A stretch of 64,000 nucleotides of DNA from Chryseobacterium sp. G0162 (GTDB lineage Bacteria > Bacteroidota > Bacteroidia > Flavobacteriales > Weeksellaceae). The stretch covers positions 5,194,001 to 5,258,000 of the forward strand of contig NZ_CP033922.1 of NCBI RefSeq assembly GCF_003815715.1, given 5' to 3'. The notes under the pieces were generated by a model, which saw only the letters and a program-made list of their open reading frames with translations, was not told the origin of the DNA and did not search any database. This document shows, piece after piece, positions 51,095 to 60,621 of the stretch. The position numbers and the translations under genes are program-made. Each line of letters opens with the position of its first letter. The first letter of the stretch is position 1.

Positions 51095-53569
51095 TTAATC
51101 CCGTTTATCACTTCCCTTCATCCAATCAGCTTTTATCCCATCATTAAGGTGATATTCAAACCACTGCTCTACTCTTCGGGCGATATCTATTTTATTGGAT
51201 CTCTTCCAGAAACCATGAGCCTCATCCTGATAAAACAAGGCGACGACTTCTTTTTTATTTCTTTTCAATCCAATATAAAACTCCATGACCTGATTCCAGT
51301 CTATATTTCTGTCATTGACTCCTGTCCATAAGAAAATAGGCGCACTGATTTCGGATACACTATAGATCGGGCTGTTCTGAATATACAGTTCTTTATAGTC
51401 CTTCAAACTTCCAGGCATTTTATACTGTCCATTTTCAAACTGCCAGTAAAAAGGCCTCAGGAAATTGTAATTATATGAAAAATAAGACCGTACCAAATCA
51501 CTGTTTCCAGCTCCCGAGGCATAGGCTTTAAACCGGTCTGAATGGGTGGCTATAAAATTAGTCTCATATCCTCCATGGGAATACCCTATGAGTCCCAGTC
51601 TTTTAAAGTCAATGGACTTCAATCCAGATACAGCATCGAGAGCACTGTTCACACAATCCAGAGCCGAGAATCCAGTCCCTCTTTTGTCAAAAACAATATC
51701 AGGAAGAAACACAAAATACCCACCCTCAAGATAAGAACGTATGTTCAGACCCTCCGTACGTTCGAAAAACCCATCTCGCAGATACTGATTGCCAAAATGG
51801 CTTTGTCTCGCATAGACAATAGTGATCATGGGGTAACGCTTTAGATCTGTGAAATCCAAAGGGTAATACAAAATACCGGTAAGGTCTGCTCCTTCAGAAT
51901 TTTTATAGCTTATCCTCTCACTACGAATCCTTCCAATCTCCATGTCCTTCCGGTTGCTTTTATAAATGATTTTTGCTTTCGAGCCGTTAAATACTTTTAT
52001 ATAGGCCGGAACATTGTAATCCTCAATACAAGCCTCCAGCAGGATGCCATTCTTATGTTCTATTTTATCAATCCGTTCTCTTGTAGGAGCCTGCAGCATT
52101 ACCTTTTTCCCTGATTGACAAGAATACGAAAGAATGGCAGTTTGATCATTCTTTTTATCATACATTTTTATAATCAGGGACTCCTTACTATTATATAGAT
52201 TCTGGCCTCCATTAGGATAACCACTTATACCCTCTCCCTGAATTGGATTTACAATGGTAGAATGGAACCCATCCAGTAAGGAAATTTTCACCAAATCACC
52301 AGTATCTGTTTGATACCGCAACAACCCGCCCTCTGTTTCAAACAGGATATATTGATCATCTTCTGAGAAATAGGGATCTCCCGTATCCGCTATTTTCAAC
52401 TTTTTTTCAGCCAGTCTATACAAATCATAAAGCACCCAATTATTGCCGGGATTAGACAGTATATACCTTCCTGTAGATCCATAATAGAGGATATACCCTC
52501 CCTTCCCGATATATTGCTGTTTTCCATTCCCAACTTCATAACGGTACAAATCAAACTCAGGGTACTGGTGTACATAATCCTGATTTTTATAGTAATTATA
52601 ACTGATAACATACGTACTGTCTCCAATATTGATTTTCTCCAGCGCTTTATCATCAGTATCCATTCTCAGACTGTGCAGCTTCGGATCCCAGACTGCTATT
52701 TCTTCCGACTCACCACCATGAAACTTCAGTTCGAGTTTACGATCATCCGCATTCCAGATGTCAGGATTACCGGGAAGCTTATCTGGATCATCACCATAGG
52801 TGAGCCTGACCAGAAAACGCTCTCCGGTTCCCAGCCGGGAAATAGTGGCCGCTTTAAAGTCCCGGCTCGTATCACTGTTCAGATGAAATACCTCTTGGGT
52901 TTTGCTAATATAAACCAGATCCGTTTTTCCATTTTTTTCTGTAATCCATGCACTGGCCCCCTTGTCTGACCATCTGCAATCCAGTATTTTCTGATCAGTT
53001 GAATAGATTGCTTTTTTAGGCTTCCGCAGATCATACAGGATGTTTTTCCCGGCTTCCTTTTTCACAAAAAACACATCACTCCCTTTTACAAAAAAGCTTG
53101 TAACATTTTTATAGCTGTCTGCCAGATCTCCCTCCTTCCAGATTTCCAGATCAGTCCCTGAAGATGAAATTCCCCGTAATACCAACCATGTATTCTGAGA
53201 CTTTACAAATTCTGAACTGACGATCTGATTCCAGCTTTTACTCAGTCCTGAATTAAGGTTAATCATTTCAGCACTGCCCTTTCTTATTAAAAGAAGATTT
53301 GAACGGCCTGTAAAATGAAATTTGGTTACCCCTGCATACTGTTTCACGTTCTCAGCCCTTTTACGGTTTACCAAAACAATGGTGTCCCTGCTTTCCTCAT
53401 AGGTTTTCCGGAATGCGGTCCACTTTCCGTTGGGTGATGTTTCCGGAAACATTATTGTATACCGGAGATTGTGATACCTGGGATTAAACCTGTCTTTTTT
53501 AACCGTCTGGCTGATCGCGTCTATAGAAAAAAGCAGGATCATGATGTATAATAGTTTAATAGCCTTCAT
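51095..53569 (-). CDS. S9-family (prolyl oligopeptidase-like) serine peptidase
   Basis: An 824-residue exported peptidase (signal peptide ending IDAISQ). The N-terminal 560 residues are a WD/propeller-like domain; the C-terminal 250 are the alpha/beta-hydrolase catalytic domain. The triad can be placed at Ser near 662 (GYSHGGYETN), Asp near 751 (WTGVNDRNIDW) and His near 785 (QDEAHGFWKR). It would trim peptides in the periplasm or at the surface. Its start overlaps the end of the SusD gene by 14 nt, so it is the third gene of the SusC-SusD-peptidase operon. This suggests peptide uptake and breakdown. Confidence 0.88.
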   Translation of the reverse strand: MKAIKLLYIMILLFSIDAISQTVKKDRFNPRYHNLRYTIMFPETSPNGKWTAFRKTYEESRDTIVLVNRKRAENVKQYAGVTKFHFTGRSNLLLIRKGSAEMINLNSGLSKSWNQIVSSEFVKSQNTWLVLRGISSSGTDLEIWKEGDLADSYKNVTSFFVKGSDVFFVKKEAGKNILYDLRKPKKAIYSTDQKILDCRWSDKGASAWITEKNGKTDLVYISKTQEVFHLNSDTSRDFKAATISRLGTGERFLVRLTYGDDPDKLPGNPDIWNADDRKLELKFHGGESEEIAVWDPKLHSLRMDTDDKALEKINIGDSTYVISYNYYKNQDYVHQYPEFDLYRYEVGNGKQQYIGKGGYILYYGSTGRYILSNPGNNWVLYDLYRLAEKKLKIADTGDPYFSEDDQYILFETEGGLLRYQTDTGDLVKISLLDGFHSTIVNPIQGEGISGYPNGGQNLYNSKESLIIKMYDKKNDQTAILSYSCQSGKKVMLQAPTRERIDKIEHKNGILLEACIEDYNVPAYIKVFNGSKAKIIYKSNRKDMEIGRIRSERISYKNSEGADLTGILYYPLDFTDLKRYPMITIVYARQSHFGNQYLRDGFFERTEGLNIRSYLEGGYFVFLPDIVFDKRGTGFSALDCVNSALDAVSGLKSIDFKRLGLIGYSHGGYETNFIATHSDRFKAYASGAGNSDLVRSYFSYNYNFLRPFYWQFENGQYKMPGSLKDYKELYIQNSPIYSVSEISAPIFLWTGVNDRNIDWNQVMEFYIGLKRNKKEVVALFYQDEAHGFWKRSNKIDIARRVEQWFEYHLNDGIKADWMKGSDKRD

Positions 53570-54935
53570 TCTGAGGATTTAAATTAGGGTTGAGTAAGAG
53601 TTCATTAAGGGGTATGGGCCAAAGCCTGTGGTAAGGCTTCCAGTTAGATTTTAGGGCGGTAAGCTGCTGCAGCTTTCCCATTCTTTTCAGATCAAAGAAC
53701 CGTTGTCCTTTCTCTGTAAAGAATTCCCGCCGTTTTTCCTCCAGGAGTTCATTAAGGAACATTTCCTGCGTTAGCCCTGCTGTAACAGCAGCAAGACCTG
53801 CTCTTTGTCTTATACGGTTAAGATAAACAGCGGCTTCTGCGATTTTTCCCTGCTGTGCCATCGCTTCAGCCAGGATACAATATCCCTCTTCCAATCTGAA
53901 AAGAACCGAATACTCTGTCGTATTGGGGGCGAGGTTTTTATACTTATAGGCCCTGTACCATGTCTTTCCGTTAAAGCTCACAGGAAGTGTCCAGAACTGC
54001 TTTCTAAGGTCTGCATCAGAGAATAAAGCCATAAGATCCACGGAAAGCGCATAAGAAGAAGGTGCGGCATTGGCAAAATAATACTGTAAAGCCTCCGCAG
54101 TGCCATCATTTTCATTCTGAGGCTTCATCTGCCAAAGGATATGTTTTCCTGTGTTTAAAAACACTTTCTTTACATCCTCCTCAAAACTATACATTGGACT
54201 GCTGATCACCTCCTTCCCCATTTGTTCTGCCTCCGCCCACTTTTGCCGGGACAGATACACTTCAGCCAAAACCAGCTGTGCCACTTTACGGTTAGGATAT
54301 AGCCTTTCTGTTGATGTATACTCATCAGCCAGCATAGCTGCAGATTTCAGTAGATCCTTTTCAAGGTGATCCAGCACCTGATTTTCCGGCATCCTCTGAA
54401 GGCTTTTATTGATTGTAAAATCGGTTGTTTCCGTGTAAGGTACATCTCCAAATAAACGCTGAAGATTAAAATAAATCATTGAACGCACCAGGAGGGCCGT
54501 TCCGGCAATACGCTGTCTATCATTCACCGGTATCGATGAAGACCTCTCCAGCCCTTCTGCAATGGAGTTCGCCATATAAATTTCTTTATAAGCATTGCGC
54601 CATATCAGTTCCACGCTGATATTCCCTGAAAGCTGCTGGTTATGATAAATATCCTGGGCTGCATTGGTATTACTGATGAAGTAGGCATCTAGTTCATCGG
54701 TATAGCTTGATAAAAAGGCTGCGAGGCCGTTACTTCCTCCCGAAAACATGGAGTTATCCCTTATTTCTGCCATCAGGTTAGCCAATGCAGCCTCTGCTGT
54801 GTGGGTATCTTCAAACACAGCAGCGGTATTGATCTGGTCCGTGGGCGGATCAATTTCCACCAGTTTTTCACAACTGGACAGGAATATCAAAAAAATGAGT
54901 CCTGCCCCGATTATTATATGAGTATTGTATTTCAT
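53556..54935 (-). CDS. RagB/SusD-family nutrient-binding lipoprotein
   Basis: A 459-residue surface lipoprotein with lipobox SSC22EKLVEIDPP. The SusD fold with TPR-like helices is evident from AVFEDTHTAEAALANLMAEIRD, LVRSMIYFNLQRLFGDVPYTE and the C-terminal NELLEEKRREFFTEKGQRFFDLKRMGKL. It forms the lid of the SusC barrel. The gene begins ten bases after the SusC gene ends. Confidence 0.92.
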   Translation of the reverse strand: MKYNTHIIIGAGLIFLIFLSSCEKLVEIDPPTDQINTAAVFEDTHTAEAALANLMAEIRDNSMFSGGSNGLAAFLSSYTDELDAYFISNTNAAQDIYHNQQLSGNISVELIWRNAYKEIYMANSIAEGLERSSSIPVNDRQRIAGTALLVRSMIYFNLQRLFGDVPYTETTDFTINKSLQRMPENQVLDHLEKDLLKSAAMLADEYTSTERLYPNRKVAQLVLAEVYLSRQKWAEAEQMGKEVISSPMYSFEEDVKKVFLNTGKHILWQMKPQNENDGTAEALQYYFANAAPSSYALSVDLMALFSDADLRKQFWTLPVSFNGKTWYRAYKYKNLAPNTTEYSVLFRLEEGYCILAEAMAQQGKIAEAAVYLNRIRQRAGLAAVTAGLTQEMFLNELLEEKRREFFTEKGQRFFDLKRMGKLQQLTALKSNWKPYHRLWPIPLNELLLNPNLNPQNEGY

Positions 54936-54945
54936 GATTTAATAT

Positions 54946-57900
54946 TTAAAAGTTAAGCTGTATTCCAAAGGCAAAAGTTTTAAGCGGCGGAAGATATCCC
55001 GCTACACTGAACTCAGGGTCCAATCCAAAGTATTGGGTCCATGTCCAGAGATTTTGCCCCTGTAGATAGAGTACTGCATCCTTAAACAAACTGTCCCGTC
55101 CTTCTATCCTGTAATTAAACTGCACATTTTTAAGCCTGATAAAGGAGGCATCCCCTATGGCTGCCGTACTGTTCCTCAGGTTGGCTGTCAATCCGTTCAC
55201 GGTGGCATTCCCACCTGCTGAGTAAGGCATTACCATTCCTGTGGGGTTATCCGCTGACCATACATTGAGAAAATCGACAGGCATATTGTTCATAGTCCCA
55301 GGTACGGCCATCCCTTTTATATAGTTCCAGTTTCTCTGTTTCACGAAATACAGCAGAAACGAAAGGCTTATATTTTTATAGGATATCTGGTTTTGCCAGC
55401 CTCCGTAATATTTCATACCTATGTTTTCTATGGCTTGTGCATCTGCCGGGGCTGTTATCTTCCCGTCTCCATTAAAGTCCTTGAACCTGTACTGGCCCGA
55501 AACCGGATCAATCCCCTCAGACTCAAACACCCGTACCATTGAGGTTGGATACCCTACCTTATAAGTATTGGCATAAGTAGAGCCTTCCAGTCCCGGAAAT
55601 GCGATCAGCTTGTTTTCTGGAATACTCAGATTAAATCCGGTTTCCCATCTTACAGGAGCTGATTTCAAAACATTGACATTAAGCGACAGTTCCCAGCCTC
55701 TGTTTTCCACGGTAGCTCCCAGATTAGCCGTCACATCTGAGAAACCGGTTATAGAAGGCAGGGGAATTCCTACCAGCTGATCCGTTGAACGGTTCCTGTA
55801 AAATGCTGTGGTCAGCATGATCCTGTCCTTTAGAAATCCCAGTTCAAGAGCTGTTTCCAGCTTTCTTGTCTTTTCCCAACTATAAGCAGCGTTATAAAGC
55901 CTTGACGGATAAAGCCCTGTTACCCCGTCATAATTCGAGTCCCCTATCGTGTAGGTATTCAAAAACTGGTAATCCCCTATAAAATCACTTCCTGTGACCC
56001 CATAGCTTGCCCGTACCTTTCCTGAGCTCAGCCATTTCCATGAATCGAATATCGATTCTTTTGTAAATAACCAGGCAAGACCTGCCGCTCCAAAATCCGC
56101 AACCCTGTTTGAAGGCCCAAACCTGCTTGATGCATCACGCCGTCCGGTTATATTCAGTATATAGCGATCTTTCCATTTATAATTGATCCTTGCATAGATG
56201 GCTGCATATTTATAGGGATTCACTACCTGATTGGAGATGATCTTCGTTGAAGCAGCCCCAATATTTCCGATAAGGGCATTGCTTGCAAAACCTACCCCTG
56301 TCATTGAAGACAGTTTTGTTGTTGTCTGTTGAAAAGAAGTTCCTATCAGAATATCCAGCTCATGATGTCCCAGCTTTTTTGCCCATGAAAGCTGAGGTTC
56401 TATGATATAGGAGAACATGGTATTGCCGCTTTTGGAAGCTGAGGAATTTGCCGAAGTCATTCCATATGAAGGATTGTACATGGTACTGGGCTGTAAGGAA
56501 AGTTCCTCCAGATTCTGGTAATTAACCCCGCCATTGGCTTTCAATACAAAGTCTTTCCAAAACCGGTATGACAGATTCACATTGGAATTCCACTGCAATA
56601 CTTTATTCGAATAGGTACTCTCCAAAGCCGCTAATGGATTGGTAAAGGTATTGTTCTCCCAGTTCAGGCTCCCACCTGCTGTGTAAAGCGCCGGAGCATT
56701 GGGACTCAGGTTCAGTGCTTTTAGGGTAAGATCTGTATTGACAACATTATTGGAAAGCGATGAAAACATATTGGAAGCCTCTATCCTGAATATTTTATCC
56801 ACCGAGCTGTGGCTGAATGAGGAATTCAATATATTGGTCTTATAGTGAAAATCACCGGGAAATACCGTTGTCTGGTCATTGTGGGAAAAGCTTACTAAAA
56901 AACTACTGTTTTCTGTCCCCCCACTAAGGCTTGCCTGGGTGGTAGTTCCTTCCGCTGTCTTCCCTATCAGTTCCTTCTGCCAATCGGTATACCAGCCCTG
57001 ATTCCAAACTCCATTGACATCATATGCATTGGCAGGGAATCCCGATATTCCATCATTCTTATAGGCCTCTCTGCGCATAGCAAGATACTGCTCGGTATTC
57101 ATCATTTTCATACGGCTTCCCACCCTGCTTATGCTGTACGCAGTACTGATCATCCCACCCAGTCTCCCTCTCTTTCCTTTTTTAGTCGTCACCAGCACCA
57201 CCCCATTAGCTCCCCTTGATCCATAAATAGCTGTTGCATCTGCATCTTTAAGGATTTCAATACTCTCTATATCATTAGGGCTGATGGCATTCAGCGGACT
57301 GATATTCTTCAGTGGAATCACCCCCACCGAAAAAGTTGAGTTCAGCTGTCCTCCTATGGGAACTCCATCAATTACGTAGAGGGGCTGATTGCCATCCACC
57401 ACACTATTGGTCAGATTCCGTAAACTGTTTCTTCCCCGGATCTGGATATCGTACCCGCCTCCTGCCACTCCCGAGCTTTGGGTAATGCTTACTCCTGTCA
57501 CCCTTCCCTGTACTGCTGACAGTACATTGGTTACGGGCTGATTTCCGATCTCCTTAGCTCCCACCCTTGCAATACTTCCCGTACTCTCCTTCTCTTTCAC
57601 TTTATAATACCCTGCATTCAGTACGATCTCTCCAATTCCGGTTACCTGGGTTTTATCAAAAGATGTATCCTCAGAATTCCTGCTAAGGGTAACGTTAATG
57701 ATCTTCTTTCCCTTCGTATTATTTTCACCGATACGATTTTCCTCACCCACACCATCGCTATCTTCCAGCTTCACCTTTTTAAGCGGATACTCATCATACC
57801 TGAATACCAGTACCGGATTTTTACCGGTAACCTTTATTGTATAGCCACCTGCACTACCTGTTACAACTTTCTGATCCGTTCCTTCCTGAAATACTGAAAC

Positions 57901-58035
57901 CCCGCTTAAAGCACCTGATTTCCCTGTGACGGTACCTGAAATCTCACGTACCTGTCCTATTGCTGAACAAGACACCAGCAATACCAGCCCAAAAGCCATT
58001 TGAACATGACTCAGGCTGCAAAAGTTTTTTTTCAT
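54946..58035 (-). CDS. SusC/RagA-family TonB-linked outer-membrane transporter
   Basis: A 1029-residue SusC protein. A signal peptide (MKKNFCSLSHVQMAFGLVLL...) is followed by a carboxypeptidase-like domain (REISGTVTGKSGALSGVSVFQEG). The plug (NVLSAVQGRVTGVSITQSSG, EILKDADATAIYGSRGANGVVLVTTKKG) and the barrel follow, ending TFAFGIQLNF. I start at the ATG at 58035; an upstream TTG at 58089 would add 18 residues before the signal peptide. With SusD and the S9 peptidase it forms a probable oligopeptide uptake unit. Confidence 0.93.
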   Translation of the reverse strand: MKKNFCSLSHVQMAFGLVLLVSCSAIGQVREISGTVTGKSGALSGVSVFQEGTDQKVVTGSAGGYTIKVTGKNPVLVFRYDEYPLKKVKLEDSDGVGEENRIGENNTKGKKIINVTLSRNSEDTSFDKTQVTGIGEIVLNAGYYKVKEKESTGSIARVGAKEIGNQPVTNVLSAVQGRVTGVSITQSSGVAGGGYDIQIRGRNSLRNLTNSVVDGNQPLYVIDGVPIGGQLNSTFSVGVIPLKNISPLNAISPNDIESIEILKDADATAIYGSRGANGVVLVTTKKGKRGRLGGMISTAYSISRVGSRMKMMNTEQYLAMRREAYKNDGISGFPANAYDVNGVWNQGWYTDWQKELIGKTAEGTTTQASLSGGTENSSFLVSFSHNDQTTVFPGDFHYKTNILNSSFSHSSVDKIFRIEASNMFSSLSNNVVNTDLTLKALNLSPNAPALYTAGGSLNWENNTFTNPLAALESTYSNKVLQWNSNVNLSYRFWKDFVLKANGGVNYQNLEELSLQPSTMYNPSYGMTSANSSASKSGNTMFSYIIEPQLSWAKKLGHHELDILIGTSFQQTTTKLSSMTGVGFASNALIGNIGAASTKIISNQVVNPYKYAAIYARINYKWKDRYILNITGRRDASSRFGPSNRVADFGAAGLAWLFTKESIFDSWKWLSSGKVRASYGVTGSDFIGDYQFLNTYTIGDSNYDGVTGLYPSRLYNAAYSWEKTRKLETALELGFLKDRIMLTTAFYRNRSTDQLVGIPLPSITGFSDVTANLGATVENRGWELSLNVNVLKSAPVRWETGFNLSIPENKLIAFPGLEGSTYANTYKVGYPTSMVRVFESEGIDPVSGQYRFKDFNGDGKITAPADAQAIENIGMKYYGGWQNQISYKNISLSFLLYFVKQRNWNYIKGMAVPGTMNNMPVDFLNVWSADNPTGMVMPYSAGGNATVNGLTANLRNSTAAIGDASFIRLKNVQFNYRIEGRDSLFKDAVLYLQGQNLWTWTQYFGLDPEFSVAGYLPPLKTFAFGIQLNF

Positions 58036-58174
58036 ACTTTTGAATAAGTTTAATTTATTAGACAATGCTCTTTCCTGCCAAGCGGTCAACTTTTATGGAA
58101 AGGGCTTTTTCATTTTCCTATGGTTTTATTTTTCTATTTTTTTGTAGTTACTTCCTGTTCTTTTTCTATCCTTT

Positions 58175-58717
58175 CTATTTACTTTCATTTCGTTTGTTAT
58201 TATTTCCCCCTCCTTTCTTACGCTTCTGAATTCCTCTCTGAAGAATAATATATGCCGCATCAAGCATCCTGTTCAAATGGATATAAGGTCCAACCAGATT
58301 CCCTTCCGGTCCATATCTATAGACTCTAAGAGAGTAATAGACAATTCCGGAAATAAAGTAGTCAAACTTCCGAGCATTATATTCCTCAAAGGCTCTTTCA
58401 AAAACCAAGAGTGGATTTTCATATTCTTCGTGAGACAGAGCACCCATCATCAGTAATGAGCTCACTCTTTCCCCTTCCTTCACTTTCCATTTCCCAGCCT
58501 TCCTGCTTATCCTATCACCTTCATGGATCAATAAGCGCAGTGATTCATAAAACTTCAAAACGACAGAAGGTTCTTCCTTTATCCAGTCTTTCCCATTTAC
58601 CGCATACTGCATTATGGAACTGAGCATCTGTTTTACTGCAACCAGATCGTTACTCTGAAAGAATTCCTCAATACCCCGTAGATCCTCCCCCTTCTTCCTA
58701 CCCGGTTCAACAGCCAT
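58175..58717 (-). CDS. Hypothetical protein at the head of the SusCD operon
   Basis: A 180-residue soluble, charged protein with no signal peptide (MAVEPGRKKGEDLRGIEEFFQ...). Helical text is rich in Arg, Glu and aromatic residues (SVVLKFYESLRLLIHEGDRI, YYSLRVYRYGPEGNLVGPYIHL) and the tail is basic. I do not recognise the family; similar genes lie upstream of SusC genes on mobile regions. The ATG at 58717 is preferred over a TTG at 58732. It is 139 nt upstream of the SusC start and on the same strand. Confidence 0.6.
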   Translation of the reverse strand: MAVEPGRKKGEDLRGIEEFFQSNDLVAVKQMLSSIMQYAVNGKDWIKEEPSVVLKFYESLRLLIHEGDRISRKAGKWKVKEGERVSSLLMMGALSHEEYENPLLVFERAFEEYNARKFDYFISGIVYYSLRVYRYGPEGNLVGPYIHLNRMLDAAYIILQRGIQKRKKGGGNNNKRNESK

Positions 58718-58756
58718 TTCTTTATTTTTCAATGTTTTTTAGTGTAAATACCCATT

Positions 58757-58792
58757 TCAAAAACCATGTAGGAGAAACCCAAGACAAAGCAT
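58757..58792 (-). CDS. Candidate leader peptide (11 codons) with a strong Shine-Dalgarno
   Basis: On the minus strand AAGGAGG (58805-58799) stands six bases before an ATG that opens MLCLGFLLHGF and a stop. A perfect Shine-Dalgarno is rare in Flavobacteriia. A CTCCT a little further downstream could pair with it, suggesting a translated, foldable leader. It might equally be chance. Confidence 0.3.
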   Translation of the reverse strand: MLCLGFLLHGF

Positions 58793-59135
58793 AAAGCTCC
58801 TCCTTACAAGGTCAAATGTGAATATGAATGAAATCTGTGTTCCCGTGAAAGCCCTAAAGCCGCAATGGATTGTACACCCCATTGTACCGTATCAGTATAC
58901 CTCTATTTTGTAAAGCGGCTTAGAATAAAAAGATAATTGTAGAAAAGCAGAACTGCATCAATAAAAAACGGCATGGGACTCTACAATATCCGATCTGAGG
59001 CACTGGTATACCCTACGTACAGATAAGAGAGCCCACGCCTAGGTCGTGAGCTTCCTGCTTATCATCTTGTACGTTAAAAATTACCAGTTTTCAGATCAAG
59101 ACTCTAAGCAATAGCTTCTAATATTTAGTTGAAGT
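58793..59135 (-). promoter_or_regulatory. Long structured 5' leader of the SusCD operon
   Basis: Transcription from the promoter at 59140-59172 would give a leader of about 400 nt before the first gene. It contains an 8-bp stem (AGCTCACG/CGTGGGCT with one G-U pair, near 59025-59047), GGTATACC, and a CAATGG/CCATTG stem. It is richer in G and C than the intergenic average here. No protein-coding frame of note is present. I cannot assign it to a known RNA class. Confidence 0.35.
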
Positions 59136-59139
59136 ATCG

Positions 59140-59172
59140 CAAAGTTACATTTATTGCAACCTATTTTACAAA
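59140..59172 (-). promoter_or_regulatory. Strong flavobacterial promoter of the SusCD leader
   Basis: On the minus strand TTTG (59172-59169) and TAACTTTG (59147-59140) are spaced by 21 nt, an exact match to both consensus boxes. Confidence 0.65.
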
Positions 59173-59243
59173 TATAAAGAAAAAAAAGAACATCATTCGC
59201 TATAACGAACAGTAAATTTCAATTAAATCTCTTGTTTTGAGTA

Positions 59244-59555
59244 ATGAATATTGTGGATATGCAAAATAAAGATGTTTTGAATAGAAAAAATGCTTTAGTA
59301 AATAAACATTTATGTAATTTTATTGAAAGTAAATTTCTTCGTGAATACTATGATCAGGAGGGTAATATTGTTTCACAAAATAAGTATGCTAAACTATGCG
59401 GAATTACATCTTCTACAATTTCAAAATTGAAACTACCTGCAGGTTATGATGTACCAATGTCGACAATTTATAATATACTTCGACATGAAAGATATTCATT
59501 AGAAAAATTCTTTAAAGAATTTGAAAATGTGAAAGGTATCAATATACCAGATTAA
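59244..59555 (+). CDS. Small helix-turn-helix DNA-binding protein
   Basis: A 103-residue protein. An XRE/lambda-like HTH is visible at about 45-95 (SQNKYAKLCGITSSTISKLKLPAGYDVPMSTIYNILRHE). It probably represses its own or neighbouring genes. The start ATG at 59244 or the ATG six codons on (MQNKDVLNRK) are both possible. It is divergent from the SusCD leader and may bind there, by inference. Confidence 0.65.
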   Translation: MNIVDMQNKDVLNRKNALVNKHLCNFIESKFLREYYDQEGNIVSQNKYAKLCGITSSTISKLKLPAGYDVPMSTIYNILRHERYSLEKFFKEFENVKGINIPD

Positions 59556-59908
59556 AGGCAATCATCATTAGATATTATTAATTAATCTCCATTCAGTATA
59601 AAGTTACCAGCACGAAAGTGATGAATCGAAAACTATTGCAGATGTAAAAAATTAGATGATTTTGCAAACAAAGAATCTACATCTTTTCGCCAAACCTTAC
59701 AATTTCATCACATACTGGTAAAAATCCTTTATGATTATTGGAGCTTTTCTCCTAAAATTGAACTAGTACTAAGACTTTTTTAGGTTATAAAACTATTATC
59801 AAATCCATAATTTATTAACGTTTCGTAAAAATTAATCTTCAATTTGATTATCAATCAAATACATTTATATAAATTTAAGATTAGTAAATAATTCTAAAAT
59901 TCTACTCT
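59556..59908. other. Gene-free AT-rich stretch
   Basis: No gene, hairpin terminator or consensus promoter pair is apparent between the HTH gene and the small membrane protein gene. Confidence 0.4.
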
Positions 59909-60136
59909 ATGTATTTATTAATTACTTCAATGGTCTTTTTACTATTAGGTTTTGCATTACGTTATTGGATAAATCGGCGAAAGTTTAATCGTCGGGGCAT
60001 TGGTGGAATTGAAGAGTTTTCTAGTTATGAAAAAGCTACAATCCTGAGATATTTTGAACGCTTTGGAAAATGGATTTCTTATATTTTAATAGCCATAGGT
60101 CTACTTTATGTATGGAGGTATTATAGATCATCATGA
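59909..60136 (+). CDS. Small two-helix membrane protein
   Basis: A 75-residue protein with membrane helices at about 3-19 (LLITSMVFLLLGFALRYW) and 54-70 (WISYILIAIGLLYVWRYY), separated by a basic cytoplasmic loop (NRRKFNRRGIGGIEEF). It is followed by a strong terminator, which supports expression. Function is unknown. Confidence 0.6.
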   Translation: MYLLITSMVFLLLGFALRYWINRRKFNRRGIGGIEEFSSYEKATILRYFERFGKWISYILIAIGLLYVWRYYRSS

Positions 60137-60216
60137 AATAAAGATCGGAAGTTTATTAGGTAAATGAATCCAATTGCACTCCTGGCTAATTACTTTATAA
60201 TATAATTACAAAAACA

Positions 60217-60248
60217 AAAGATTAACTTAAATAAAGGTTAATCTTTTG
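60217..60248 (+). terminator. Intrinsic terminator after the small membrane protein gene
   Basis: AAAAGATTAAC and GTTAATCTTTT form an 11-bp stem around ten bases; the A and T runs in the arms suit either strand. It lies 81 nt after the stop. Confidence 0.7.
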
Positions 60249-60391
60249 AGATGTTATTAATTAGCTATTCAAAATGAGCCTTTTCTTCCTACAGGCGTTA
60301 GAATGGCTTATTTTACTCTCTCTTTTGCAATTGTAATAGCTAATTATTCTTTGGGTTAGAATTCCCATCAAATATGAAATTAAAATTAATC

Positions 60392-60583
60392 CTAATATTT
60401 TCCTCGAACTAATTCAACCCCAAATTTATTTTCTTCATTATATTTTTTACATTCTACAATAAACATTTGGTGCCCAAATGGACTTTTATATAGTGCAATA
60501 ATATCTTTACCTCCATCTCTTGTTTGCAGTGTTAATGTTACATCAAATCCTTTACTTCTAATATTTTCGTAAAGCTCTTTCCA
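60392..60583 (-). pseudogene. Mrr-like restriction endonuclease, C-terminal remnant
   Basis: An open stretch without a start codon encodes WKELYENIRSKGFDVTLTLQ, TRDGGKDIIALYKSPFGHQM and FIVECKKYNEENKFGVELVR. DGGxDI and VECKKY are the catalytic elements of an Mrr-type PDDEXK nuclease. Everything N-terminal of the catalytic core is missing and the end is shorter than in intact enzymes. Confidence 0.6.
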
Positions 60584-60621
60584 TTATTAATTTAAAATTG
60601 GTTTTGATCTTATTTTGAGAT

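Noticed and set aside
51542..51844. 100-codon plus-strand ORF inside the S9 peptidase gene
   Set aside because: Lies opposite the catalytic domain; its composition is that of a mirrored frame.
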